Part shown: positions 28,883-37,160 of the stretch, one piece after another | Numbering within the stretch: position 1 is the stretch's first letter | How the letters are laid out: every line of letters begins with the position of its first letter | Source: Bin90 sp965214635 | GTDB taxonomy: Bacteria; Chloroflexota; Dehalococcoidia; Lucifugimonadales; JADFKI01 | Length of the DNA: 64,000 bases | Reading direction: 5' to 3' | NCBI GenBank assembly: GCA_965214635.1 | Contig: OZ243964.1 | Span: 1,984,001-2,048,000 of the forward strand | Notes under the pieces: generated by a model | What the model saw: only the letters and a program-made list of their open reading frames with translations | Told to the model about the DNA's origin: nothing | The model's database searches: none | Program-made: the position numbers and the translations under genes

Positions 28883-29308
28883 ATGCCGGAGCGACCGAGC
28901 GAAAAATCTATGGGACGCATGTGGAACTTTGTGGAGAAGTACTGCCAGAAGTCCGGCACATTCCAGCACCCGGGTGAAGGCGTTACCGAAGCCGTCGTGC
29001 TAGGGCTAGCGCAGAATGTGGACGAAATCCGCAGGCCGCTGTGCCCGTGCCGCTTCTACCCCTCTAAGGAAGAGGAGATTAAGCACCGCACATGGATCTG
29101 CGCCTGCGACGACATGCAGATATACAAATACTGCCATTGCCTGCTCTTCGTAACCGAAGACGGCATGCCCATCACCGAGTATCTGCCAGAAGACCACGAA
29201 GGCCGGCAGATGTACGGCCTAGTCAAAGACCCGACGCCCGACAAGGGACGCCCGCTTCGCCACAAGGCGGAAGAGCGCGAGATAGAGCGCCGCGAGCGCC
29301 CTTCATAG
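28883..29308 (+). CDS. ferredoxin:thioredoxin reductase catalytic subunit-like protein
   Basis: A 141-residue protein with the FTR catalytic-subunit cysteine pattern: CPC (54-56), 16 residues, CAC (73-75), 8 residues, CHC (84-86). This matches the CPC-x16-CxC-x8-CHC signature that holds a [4Fe-4S] cluster next to a redox-active disulfide. It would pass electrons from ferredoxin to a thioredoxin. The ATG at 28883 is chosen because GAGGAGG precedes it; an upstream TTG would overlap that site. The thioredoxin gene follows after 41 bp, so the pair probably forms one redox relay. No variable (FtrA) subunit is present. Confidence 0.88.
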   Translation: MPERPSEKSMGRMWNFVEKYCQKSGTFQHPGEGVTEAVVLGLAQNVDEIRRPLCPCRFYPSKEEEIKHRTWICACDDMQIYKYCHCLLFVTEDGMPITEYLPEDHEGRQMYGLVKDPTPDKGRPLRHKAEEREIERRERPS

Positions 29309-29349
29309 ACTCCTACTCAGGCACGAATTACCATCATCGGAGGAATACA

Positions 29350-29679
29350 TTGCCAAAGCCAATCGCAGTAACAGACAGCAGCTTCGAGACCGAAGTGCTG
29401 AACGCAGAACTCCCCGTGCTTGTCGACTTCTGGGCGGACTGGTGCGGCCCCTGCAAAGCCATCGCTCCCATAGTTGACGAGCTATCCGAAGAGTACGCCG
29501 GCAAGATGAAGTTCACGAAGCTGGATGTGGACTCCAACCCGCGCACCGCCATCAACCACGGCATCCGCGGCATCCCTGCGCTGCTCATCTTTGACGGCGG
29601 GCAGGTTACGGGCCAAATCGTGGGCGCGCTCCCCAAGACCGTCCTCAAGAACAAGATCGACGAAGCCATCGGAGGCTAA
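29350..29679 (+). CDS. trxA: thioredoxin
   Basis: A 109-residue thioredoxin with the WCGPC active site (residues 31-35), buried Asp in LVDFWADW, and the cis-Pro loop GIRGIPALLIFDGG. The start is TTG at 29350, set by GGAGG about 7 bp upstream. It is co-transcribed with the FTR catalytic subunit and is the likely acceptor of its electrons. A strong hairpin terminator follows 23 bp after the stop. Confidence 0.96.
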   Translation: MPKPIAVTDSSFETEVLNAELPVLVDFWADWCGPCKAIAPIVDELSEEYAGKMKFTKLDVDSNPRTAINHGIRGIPALLIFDGGQVTGQIVGALPKTVLKNKIDEAIGG

Positions 29680-29702
29680 CCCCGTAGACTACAGATAGAC
29701 AT

Positions 29703-29753
29703 ACGCAGGCGGGCGACGCCCCACAACAGGGATCCTGTCCCGCCTGCGTTTTC
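29703..29753 (+). terminator. rho-independent terminator after trxA
   Basis: ACGCAGGCGGG (29703-29713) pairs with CCCGCCTGCGT (29739-29749) to give an 11-bp stem. A second small stem (ACAGG/CCTGT) lies inside, and a TTTTC run follows directly. Confidence 0.85.
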
Positions 29754-29797
29754 ACTGCATATCTGCAGGGTCTGTCCACTTTCTTTCTCAAAAATCC

Positions 29798-29826
29798 TTG
29801 ACCTGAATGCCCATTCAGGCTAATAT
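29798..29826 (+). promoter_or_regulatory. promoter of tRNA-Asp with palindrome in the spacer
   Basis: TTGACC (29798-29803), 17 bp, TAATAT (29821-29826). The spacer overlaps a near-complete palindrome, CCTGAATG-CC-CATTCAGG (29802-29819), which fills the gap between the two boxes and could be an operator. Transcription would start about 70 bp before the tRNA. Confidence 0.65.
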
Positions 29827-29903
29827 TTACAAGTAGGTAGCGTTCAGCGATGTCAGGCTCATCAAGCACTGATGCTTCTAGCGCAGCCTCATCCGCACAA
29901 TGC

Positions 29904-29980
29904 GGCCCCGTGGTGTAGTGGTTTAACATACTGCCCTGTCAAGGCAGAGATCGCCGGTTCAAATCCGGTCGGGGTCGCCA
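29904..29980 (+). tRNA. tRNA-Asp (GTC)
   Basis: Cloverleaf with acceptor GGCCCCG/CGGGGTC (one G-T pair), anticodon stem CTGCC/GGCAG with loop CTGTCAA (anticodon GTC), T-arm GCCGG TTCAAAT CCGGT, discriminator G and encoded CCA. Confidence 0.97.
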
Positions 29981-30035
29981 CCCTTTCCTCTGCGCCTCTC
30001 TCTGTTCATCCCCTGCTAACGCTTCTTGCGCGCGC

Positions 30036-30773
30036 CTATAACCAAGCCCGCGCCCCGGCGGCGTTCAGCTGCTCTCGTCGCTCCCGGTAGTCTCCCATCA
30101 CGCGCTGTACATGCGCCCAGAAGCGCGGCGAGTGGTTCATTTCCAGTAGATGCGCCAGCTCGTGCACGACCACATACTCTATCAGGTGCGATTCAACCAT
30201 CGCCAGCCGCCAGCTGAACCGCAGCACGCGCGTGCCGGAACAGCTCCCCCATCGCGTCTCTTGCTTCCGCACCTGTATATGGGATGGTGTGCCGCCACCC
30301 ACGGCGTCTTGCCATCGCTTCACCATCGGATGCAGCATCGCCTCTGCTGTCAGCCGATACCACCTCTCGAAAGCGGCTCGTACACCCTCGATGCGCGCAT
30401 CGTCCGGCAGCCCATCTGGCACACCCACCCGAAACACCCCGTCCTCGATGCGCACACTTATGCGGGGGTGCACGCCCGGCTCGCTCACCAGCGGCACATC
30501 TTGCCCAAGATACGGCAGCGTCTCTGGGCTTTCGAACCGCCGAACCTGAGGGTGCAGCACATCGGCGCTGGCGTTCTTCAGTATCCACGCCGCATGCTGG
30601 CGCACGACCGCTGCCGCAGTTGCGCTTGTGGTGCTAGACGGCGCACGCACCAGCACACCCTCTCGGGGATCCAGCACGATGCTCGTCGACTTCCTGCGCC
30701 GCGTGTTGCGGACTATCGTATAGTCTATGCGCACGCCGCCGTGCCGCACGCTCGCCTTTTCGCGCGTTATCAT
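30036..30773 (-). CDS. YgjP-like metal-dependent hydrolase (SprT/WLM-type zincin)
   Basis: A 245-residue protein of the YgjP/DUF45 family. The zinc site is HELAHLLEMNHSPRFW (HExxH plus a downstream His). It is preceded by the conserved RWGSCSGTRVLRFSWRL segment, and the N-terminal RRRKSTSIVLDPREGVLVRAP strand region is typical. The family is predicted to be a peptidase, but no substrate is known. It starts 21 bp after the RND exporter stop on the same strand, so the two are likely co-transcribed. Confidence 0.88.
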   Translation of the reverse strand: MITREKASVRHGGVRIDYTIVRNTRRRKSTSIVLDPREGVLVRAPSSTTSATAAAVVRQHAAWILKNASADVLHPQVRRFESPETLPYLGQDVPLVSEPGVHPRISVRIEDGVFRVGVPDGLPDDARIEGVRAAFERWYRLTAEAMLHPMVKRWQDAVGGGTPSHIQVRKQETRWGSCSGTRVLRFSWRLAMVESHLIEYVVVHELAHLLEMNHSPRFWAHVQRVMGDYRERREQLNAAGARAWL

Positions 30774-30794
30774 CGCCTGCTCCGACGGCTTGCT

Positions 30795-33700
30795 CTAGTC
30801 CGCGACGCTCACATCAGGGCGTGCGCTGCGTCTGAACGGTCCCCGACTGAACAGCCCCGGGATGGACACATTCGCTATGGTGTAGACCACTGGCACAACC
30901 ACTAGCGTGAGGAATGTGGAGCTTACTAGCCCGCCGATTACCACGGTGGCAAGCTCTGCCCCGATGAGACCGACATCAGACGGACTCACCGCCAGCGGCA
31001 GCAGTGCGAATGTGGTAGTGAATGCGGTCATCAATATCGGGCGCAACCGAATTCTTCCGCTTTCCAACAGCGCATCATATACGCTGTATCCTTGCGAGCG
31101 GAGCTGCTCCACGAATGTCAACAGCACGATTGCGTTGGTAACCACGATGCCGATTAGCAGCAAGAAGCCCATCATCGCCGACAGACTCAGCGTTCGCCCT
31201 GTGATGAGCAGCGCCAGCAGCGCGCCGGATATGGCAAGCGGCAGGCTTAGCACTATCACGAACGGCGTCCGCAGTGCGCCCAAAGTCGCCACCATCACCA
31301 AATACACCAGCACCACGCCCGTTATCATCGCCACATACACATCTTGGAAACCTTCGTTTATCTGCTCGAAAATACCGCCGGTCTCCACAGTTACGCCCGG
31401 CGGCAAGTCCACATTCTGCACCACCTCGTCCACCTGCAAGCCCACTCGCTGCGTGTCTTCTGCGGTTATCGTCCCTGTGATTGTGGCTGAACGATCGCTG
31501 TCGTAGCGGCTTATGGAAATCGGCGCCTTCTCAATCCCGATGTCGGCGATAACCCCGAGTTTCACGGACCCGACAGGCCCCTGTATCTTGAGGTTTTGCA
31601 GCTTGTCTATATCATCTACATCATCCGGGTCGCCTCGCAGGAAAACATCGCTTGTTCTGCCCCCTCTGTTTATCTCCGATATTTCACGCCCCACGGTGAA
31701 CTGGCTAACCTGAGCGCCTACCGCTGCGCCTGAGAGCAGATATTCTCCTGCGCGTTTGGGATCGACATTGATGACTACCTCGTCTTGCCCTTCCGACACA
31801 GTGCTTCCCACATTGATGACGCTGTCGATTTGTGAGAGCTGCTCCTCGAGCCTGTCTGACACATCGGCGATGTCGTTGAAGTTGGCTCCGGTGACCGTCA
31901 TCTCCAGCCCCCCGGATGGCGGGCCGCCCTCTATCGCGTTCACCGTGAGCGACACATCGTCCCTGACCTCCGGCATTGCAGCGCGCACCAGCGCCTCTAC
32001 ATCGTCGGGCACATCGTCCTCCAGCGCCACGAAAAAGCCTGCAAGGTGAGAGCCGATGCTCGATCCGCCTAGCCCACCTTCTCCCCCAGCGGCAGACTGC
32101 CCCAGTGTAACCTGATATATCTCAATAATCCCCTGTTGCCGCAGCCTCTCAAGAGCATCTTCCACGGTTAGCGCAACTTCGTTCGTGCGGTCAACAGAGA
32201 CACCGGTGGTAAGTTCTAAGTCAATCGTCAGATACTCCGGAGTGTCCGCAGGGAAGAAAGTAATCGGTATGAATCGAACCAGCCCCAAACTTCCGAAGGT
32301 GATGAGTGCCACTGCGAGCAGCGTAAGGAACTTGTGATTCAGCGTCCATCGCATCAATGCTAAGTAAGTGCGCTGCATCAGCGTATCTTGCTCGCCGTCG
32401 GACATAGCCCCCTCCGGGAAGTCCTCCCGACGCAGCAAAATCGCACCCAGCACCGGCACTGCGGTTAGCGCAACGAAGGTGGACGCTATCAGCGCGAGGC
32501 TCACCGATATGGCGAACGGGCTGAAGAACTCTCCCACGATGCCTGATATAAACGCAAGGGGCACGAATATCGCAACCGTTGTCAGCGTGGAAGACACAAT
32601 TGCTGCGCCTACTTCCCGCGTTGCCTCATACGCCGCCTCTATCCGATTTTCGCCCTGCTGAATGTGCCGGTATATGTTCTCCAGCACGACGATGCTGTCA
32701 TCCACTACGCGCCCCACTGCAATCGCAAGACCTGACAGCGACATGAAGTTCAGCGTTATATCGGTGAACGACATCATTAGCACGCCGGTGAGCACGCTTA
32801 GGGGGATGGATATGCCAATTATGACGGTCGGTCTGATAGAGAGCGCAATGCCCCGCCTGAGCGACGGCCGCACATTCAACAAGAACAGGAACACCACTGC
32901 CACTGCGAACGCAAAGCCCTGCATTCCTTGTTCTAGAAGGCTGTCCAACACCTCTTCCAAATATGGTGCGTCGTTGCTCATCGTCAGAATTTCAATCTCT
33001 GGCGGCAGCGCCCTGCTTGCTCGTCCCTCATCAATGGACGCAAGCACGGCGTCTGCGACCTCAATCGTGTTCGCATCCGGCTCTTTTATCACCGTAATCG
33101 TAACGCTTGGCTTGCCGTTCGTTCGCGATATGGGCCATGCGTTGCTGACGAGTTCCACCTCTGCCACATCCGAAACCAGTATGAAGCGGTCGCCGACGCC
33201 AGTGTCTGTCAGTTCTTGCGCCACATTTAGGTCTCGAATGTCTTGCAGCGACCCCAACTTGCTTGCCGTACGCACGGGGTAGTTCGTGCCGCGCGTGTTG
33301 ATGCTGCCTGCGGGGAAGCTCACATTGTTAGCGGCTATGGCGTCCGCTACCTGCTGCGATGATATGCTCAAGTCATCGAGCTTGTCCGCATCCACCGTAA
33401 CCATCACTTCTTCGACTATGATGCCCAGCGTGTTGACTGCCCCCACGCCATCCACGCCCTCTATTCGCGGCACGAGCACATCTTCCACCAACCGATGCAG
33501 TGAGGACACATCCCCATCGCTGGATATGGTGAACTGCATTATGGGGAATGTGTCGCTGTTAATTCTGCTTACGGATGGGGTGTCCACATTGTCCGGCAGG
33601 TCTATCCCGCTTATCGCGCTCTCAATGTCGCGTTGGGCTTCATCCATATCAGTGTCGAAGTCGAATGTTGCCAGTACTGTCGCAAAATCGCTCCCCGATA

Positions 33701-33950
33701 CAGACTCAAGCTGGTTAAGCCCTGTCATTCCCGATATGGAGTTCTCAATCGGCTCGGTAACTTCGTCCGCCACCGTTTCTGGGTCTGAGTTCGGATACAG
33801 TGCTACTATGACGATGTTTGGGAACTCGATTTCGGGGAAAAGTTCGCGCTGCAAGCCGTTATATGCATAGATGCTAAGCCCGAACACCAAGATAACCGTA
33901 AGAATAGTAACCGGTCGCCTGCTCAGCGCCAGCTTTGTGATGAAACTCAA
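30795..33950 (-). CDS. RND-superfamily efflux transporter (HAE1-like)
   Basis: A 1051-residue RND pump with the two-fold repeat of helix, large extracytoplasmic domain, and five more helices. The first helix is in RPVTILTVILVFGLSIYAYNGL. The porter-domain start FPEIEFPNIVIVALYPNSDPETV and the motif GLAIAVGRVVDDSIVVLENIYRH, with paired acidic residues in helix 4, are diagnostic. Later, LLIGIVVTNAIVLLTFVEQLR marks helix 10. I start at TTG 33950 because GGAGG lies 10 bp upstream; the frame stays open to 34040 without homology. There is no membrane-fusion-protein gene next to it. The substrate could be drugs, lipids or hydrophobic metabolites. Confidence 0.93.
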   Translation of the reverse strand: MSFITKLALSRRPVTILTVILVFGLSIYAYNGLQRELFPEIEFPNIVIVALYPNSDPETVADEVTEPIENSISGMTGLNQLESVSGSDFATVLATFDFDTDMDEAQRDIESAISGIDLPDNVDTPSVSRINSDTFPIMQFTISSDGDVSSLHRLVEDVLVPRIEGVDGVGAVNTLGIIVEEVMVTVDADKLDDLSISSQQVADAIAANNVSFPAGSINTRGTNYPVRTASKLGSLQDIRDLNVAQELTDTGVGDRFILVSDVAEVELVSNAWPISRTNGKPSVTITVIKEPDANTIEVADAVLASIDEGRASRALPPEIEILTMSNDAPYLEEVLDSLLEQGMQGFAFAVAVVFLFLLNVRPSLRRGIALSIRPTVIIGISIPLSVLTGVLMMSFTDITLNFMSLSGLAIAVGRVVDDSIVVLENIYRHIQQGENRIEAAYEATREVGAAIVSSTLTTVAIFVPLAFISGIVGEFFSPFAISVSLALIASTFVALTAVPVLGAILLRREDFPEGAMSDGEQDTLMQRTYLALMRWTLNHKFLTLLAVALITFGSLGLVRFIPITFFPADTPEYLTIDLELTTGVSVDRTNEVALTVEDALERLRQQGIIEIYQVTLGQSAAGGEGGLGGSSIGSHLAGFFVALEDDVPDDVEALVRAAMPEVRDDVSLTVNAIEGGPPSGGLEMTVTGANFNDIADVSDRLEEQLSQIDSVINVGSTVSEGQDEVVINVDPKRAGEYLLSGAAVGAQVSQFTVGREISEINRGGRTSDVFLRGDPDDVDDIDKLQNLKIQGPVGSVKLGVIADIGIEKAPISISRYDSDRSATITGTITAEDTQRVGLQVDEVVQNVDLPPGVTVETGGIFEQINEGFQDVYVAMITGVVLVYLVMVATLGALRTPFVIVLSLPLAISGALLALLITGRTLSLSAMMGFLLLIGIVVTNAIVLLTFVEQLRSQGYSVYDALLESGRIRLRPILMTAFTTTFALLPLAVSPSDVGLIGAELATVVIGGLVSSTFLTLVVVPVVYTIANVSIPGLFSRGPFRRSARPDVSVAD

Positions 33951-34187
33951 GATACTTGTTCCTCCATAAATGCCGTACTTGTTGGCGGCTGCCTTACACC
34001 GGCAGCGCCGCCCCAATGCGTCGTCCCAAACAGACGCCACATTCCACTATAGCAAAAATCCCCCCCCTGTACTTGAGAACCTTTGCGCCGTCATTCTCAA
34101 CCCTGTTAGGAATGGAGGACTGCGATATGGCATCCAAACATCTCGCTATATCTCAGATTCTAGGGGAGCGGAGAGTTGCTATGAGCA

Positions 34188-34222
34188 CGAAAATCCCTTC
34201 CCGATGGGATGGTCGGGAAGGG
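34188..34222 (-). terminator. rho-independent terminator after the O-antigen-ligase-like gene
   Basis: CCCTTCCCGA (34195-34204) pairs perfectly with TCGGGAAGGG (34213-34222). On the minus strand it is followed by ATTTTCG. It lies 26 bp beyond the stop of the gene at 34248. Confidence 0.75.
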
Positions 34223-34247
34223 GGCTGGGGTGTAGGCGCTGCGGGCG

Positions 34248-36077
34248 TTATGCAGCCTCGGATTCCTGCTTACCATCGCCATTCTCATCGCATCGATGCT
34301 GATACATAAACGCCCCGGCAGCACAGGTTAAGCCGATGAAGAAGTTGAATGTACCTTGGCTGAGCAGGTGTTGGAAAGTTATGCCGAATAGCGCCATCAC
34401 TACCACCCACGCTGCGACAAAATCCTTTAAGTGAGAACTCGGCATCTTCCAGTACATCCAAATCAGCAGGAACAGAGTTAGGAGGTATAGCGCCAGCGGA
34501 ACGATGCCAGCTTCGCCGATAAGCACCAGATACAGGTTATGGACGCCGACTGGCCGTCCGTGGTATGCGATTGGGTTGCCTTCCATGTAATGAAATTCTC
34601 TGAAGCCATGCCCGAAGACGGGAGCTTCTCTGATCTTTACGATGCCATTTAGCCAAAGAGCAGTCCGATTGATAGAGGTAGCATCCACAACACTCTTCTC
34701 TGCGCGGGCGTCAGCCAAAGTCTCCCGAAAGTTTCTAACCAGCGGATTGGGACCGGATGGGATCGTCTCCACATCCAGAGGCTCATCCATATCCGCCAGA
34801 GGTTTATTCGAGCGTACCAAGGGGGCATTCGTATCCACCGGCATGGGAGGAGCCTGAGTGTCAGAAGGGAGTATGGGGCCGATGGCGTCTGTCAGAGCAA
34901 GGTAATTCTTCCCATCTTTTTCGTAGTATGTATAAGCGCGCAAGAAGCTGTCCACATGTTCGTCGGATGGGACGAAGTTGTTACTTCCGCTTTCCAAGAA
35001 CCTGATGGATTCCCAATCCGTATCCTCGGATGGGTCATCAGAGTGCTGCCAGACCCAGGGCCTTATGGGAATGTCATCGTCTTTGTGCGCCTCGTCGTGA
35101 ACCAGACCCACAGAGACGACACTTCCGACATGGCGTTCTATTGCGTAACCGCCATACACCCCTGTTTCTCCATAATATATCGGCTGCCCTTCGATTAAAG
35201 GTGTTGCGTCCGGCGAGTCTCCAAATGATGATAATCTGTCGGTGAAAGGCTGCGAAACGCGCAGCAGCGTTACATCTATGTACAGTACGCTGGTGACCAG
35301 AACCAATGCGATTAGTGTGTGGCTAATAATTCCCTTTTGCCCGTGGCGCCTGACATTGAGTATCAGATATATGCCCGACAGCACACTCACAGTGCCAATC
35401 GCCGTAAAAGACAATGTTGAAAACACCGTTACGGTTGCCAATAGCAGAGCTGCATGCCCCAGCCAGCGATGTGTGCCGTTGTACATAAATGTTAGAGCCA
35501 GAGCCACGGTCATACAGGCGACTAGCCCCGCATCGTTTGGGTCGCTGAAAACGCCGGTCAGGCGGGTGGGGATGCGGTACTCTGGCAGTACGCCTATGCT
35601 GCGTAGCATAGGGGACGCCAGAATCACGGCGCAGCTTATCAGCAGCACCACGAGCATCCACTTCAGCAGCGCCTCAACGCCTATACGCTCCAGCATCGAC
35701 CGCCCACCGAGCACGGCGGCTAATGTGATGATGAGGAAGAACGCTTGGCGCAGCACATCCCCGATGCCCAAGTCGATGCCGTTAAGCAGTGAAATCGCCG
35801 AGCCGATGAATAGGTACGATCCTATCGCACTGAGCAGCAATATGGCTGGCGTACCCATAGACTTCCAATGGCGGAAACTCACGAAACCCAGCAGCAGCAT
35901 GCAGCAAACCAGAATTCCGCCAAGCACCAGCGGCTTGATTATCCCGTCCTGCAGCTTTATGTGCACCAGAACGGCTAGCGCCCAAAAGGAAACCGCTATG
36001 CAGCTCGCCGCCGCAAACTCCAACCTTCTCCAAACAAATGGTACAAGTGTCAGCAAATGTTCATCCCTTGATTGCAT
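34248..36077 (-). CDS. O-antigen ligase/Wzy-type polysaccharide polymerase-like membrane protein
   Basis: A 609-residue protein with about ten membrane helices and one large hydrophilic loop (roughly residues 285-475). The loop end carries the Wzy_C/WaaL hallmark region: APVFGHGFREFHYM, then VGVHNLYLVLIGEAGIVPL, with the His-Asn pair typical of O-antigen ligases. The long loop with many Asp and Pro (for example SDDPSEDTDWES) is larger than usual. It probably ligates or polymerises lipid-linked glycan on the outer face of the membrane, consistent with the glycosyltransferase and flippase at 21-24 kb. Confidence 0.78.
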   Translation of the reverse strand: MQSRDEHLLTLVPFVWRRLEFAAASCIAVSFWALAVLVHIKLQDGIIKPLVLGGILVCCMLLLGFVSFRHWKSMGTPAILLLSAIGSYLFIGSAISLLNGIDLGIGDVLRQAFFLIITLAAVLGGRSMLERIGVEALLKWMLVVLLISCAVILASPMLRSIGVLPEYRIPTRLTGVFSDPNDAGLVACMTVALALTFMYNGTHRWLGHAALLLATVTVFSTLSFTAIGTVSVLSGIYLILNVRRHGQKGIISHTLIALVLVTSVLYIDVTLLRVSQPFTDRLSSFGDSPDATPLIEGQPIYYGETGVYGGYAIERHVGSVVSVGLVHDEAHKDDDIPIRPWVWQHSDDPSEDTDWESIRFLESGSNNFVPSDEHVDSFLRAYTYYEKDGKNYLALTDAIGPILPSDTQAPPMPVDTNAPLVRSNKPLADMDEPLDVETIPSGPNPLVRNFRETLADARAEKSVVDATSINRTALWLNGIVKIREAPVFGHGFREFHYMEGNPIAYHGRPVGVHNLYLVLIGEAGIVPLALYLLTLFLLIWMYWKMPSSHLKDFVAAWVVVMALFGITFQHLLSQGTFNFFIGLTCAAGAFMYQHRCDENGDGKQESEAA

Positions 36078-36185
36078 GTCCGAGCAGCGTTGATGCTCTC
36101 ACCATTCCACTCCCCGCCTCAGGTGCTCTACCATAGATGCGCACGAGCGAAAACACAGGCTGTGGATGGCGGGGCATCGGCAGAT

Positions 36186-37088
36186 TTAGCCACGCGCTTG
36201 CCCTTCGTCGGGCGTCAGCGTTACCTTGCCGTCCTCGGTGTCGATGCGCGCTCGTTCGCCGATGCGGAGCTGGTTGATGATGTCGCGCGGGATCTGCACC
36301 CTGCCGCTGCCGTCCACGAGGATGAACTCTTCGAGTGGTTGGTCGGTTTCGGCTGCGCCGCTGAGCCGCTGGAAGGTTACCTTGCGGCGGACTTCGGTCG
36401 CCATCTTGCCGTCGCGAATCATCACCACGCGTCCAACCTTGTACGCAATGTCTGGGTCGTGTGTAACGATGAGGATGGTGGTGTCCAGCTGGCGGTTGAT
36501 TGCGCCGAACAGGTCTAGGATTTCAGCGGCGGTGGCGTCGTCCAACTCGCCCGTGGGTTCGTCGGCAAGCAGCAGCGGCGGGTGGTTAGCGAGAGCGATG
36601 GCGATGGCGACGCGTTGCTGTTCGCCGCCAGACAGCTTCTCCGGCGTGTGGTCCAAGCGGTGGGACAGCCCGACGAGTTCCAGCAGCTCTTCGGCGCGTT
36701 GTCGGCGCTGGCGTGGCGATGTGTATGTTAGCATCATCGGCAGCGCCACATTCTCCACGGCGCTCAGGTATGGGAACATATTGCGGCTGGTCTGCTGCCA
36801 GATGAAGCCCACTTCGTCGCGGCGATATAGCTCCACATCGTTGGGCGTCATTCGGAGCAGGTCTTTGTTGCCCACGGTAACGCGCCCTGCTGACGGCGTA
36901 TCGTAGCCGGCGAGGATGTTCAGCAAGGTGCTCTTGCCGCTGCCGCTTGCGCCCACGATTGCCACCACTTCACCGCGCCGCACATTCAAGTCCAAGCCGC
37001 GCAATGCCACCACTTCAAGATCGGCTATCTTGTATATCTTGAACAGGTCTTCACAGACGATGTATGCGTCGCGTTCAGGGAGGGTCAT
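36186..37088 (-). CDS. ABC ATPase fused to an AbrB/SpoVT-like domain
   Basis: A 300-residue protein. Residues 1-235 form a MacB/LolD-type ATPase: Walker A GASGSGKS (46-53), signature LSGGEQQR (152-159), Walker B LLLADEPTGELD (172-183), switch His210. Residues 255-293 read as a SpoVT/AbrB swapped-hairpin domain: ILVDGSGRVQIPRDIINQL and IGERARIDTEDGKVTL. AbrB folds normally bind DNA, so the tail could tie transport to regulation or simply mediate dimerisation. It is the last gene of a three-gene operon with the permeases at 41058-44702 and 37161-40955, 72 bp after the latter. Confidence 0.9.
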   Translation of the reverse strand: MTLPERDAYIVCEDLFKIYKIADLEVVALRGLDLNVRRGEVVAIVGASGSGKSTLLNILAGYDTPSAGRVTVGNKDLLRMTPNDVELYRRDEVGFIWQQTSRNMFPYLSAVENVALPMMLTYTSPRQRRQRAEELLELVGLSHRLDHTPEKLSGGEQQRVAIAIALANHPPLLLADEPTGELDDATAAEILDLFGAINRQLDTTILIVTHDPDIAYKVGRVVMIRDGKMATEVRRKVTFQRLSGAAETDQPLEEFILVDGSGRVQIPRDIINQLRIGERARIDTEDGKVTLTPDEGQARG

Positions 37089-37160
37089 GTCAAATCTTTC
37101 AGTGTGTTACTAACACAGCATATTTGCGTGTTCGCCTTTATATTTTACACCGCGCGCCCG

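Noticed and set aside
29872..30090. 72-codon plus-strand frame with SGLTYCPVKAEIAGSNPVG
   Set aside because: This is a translation of the tRNA-Asp gene.
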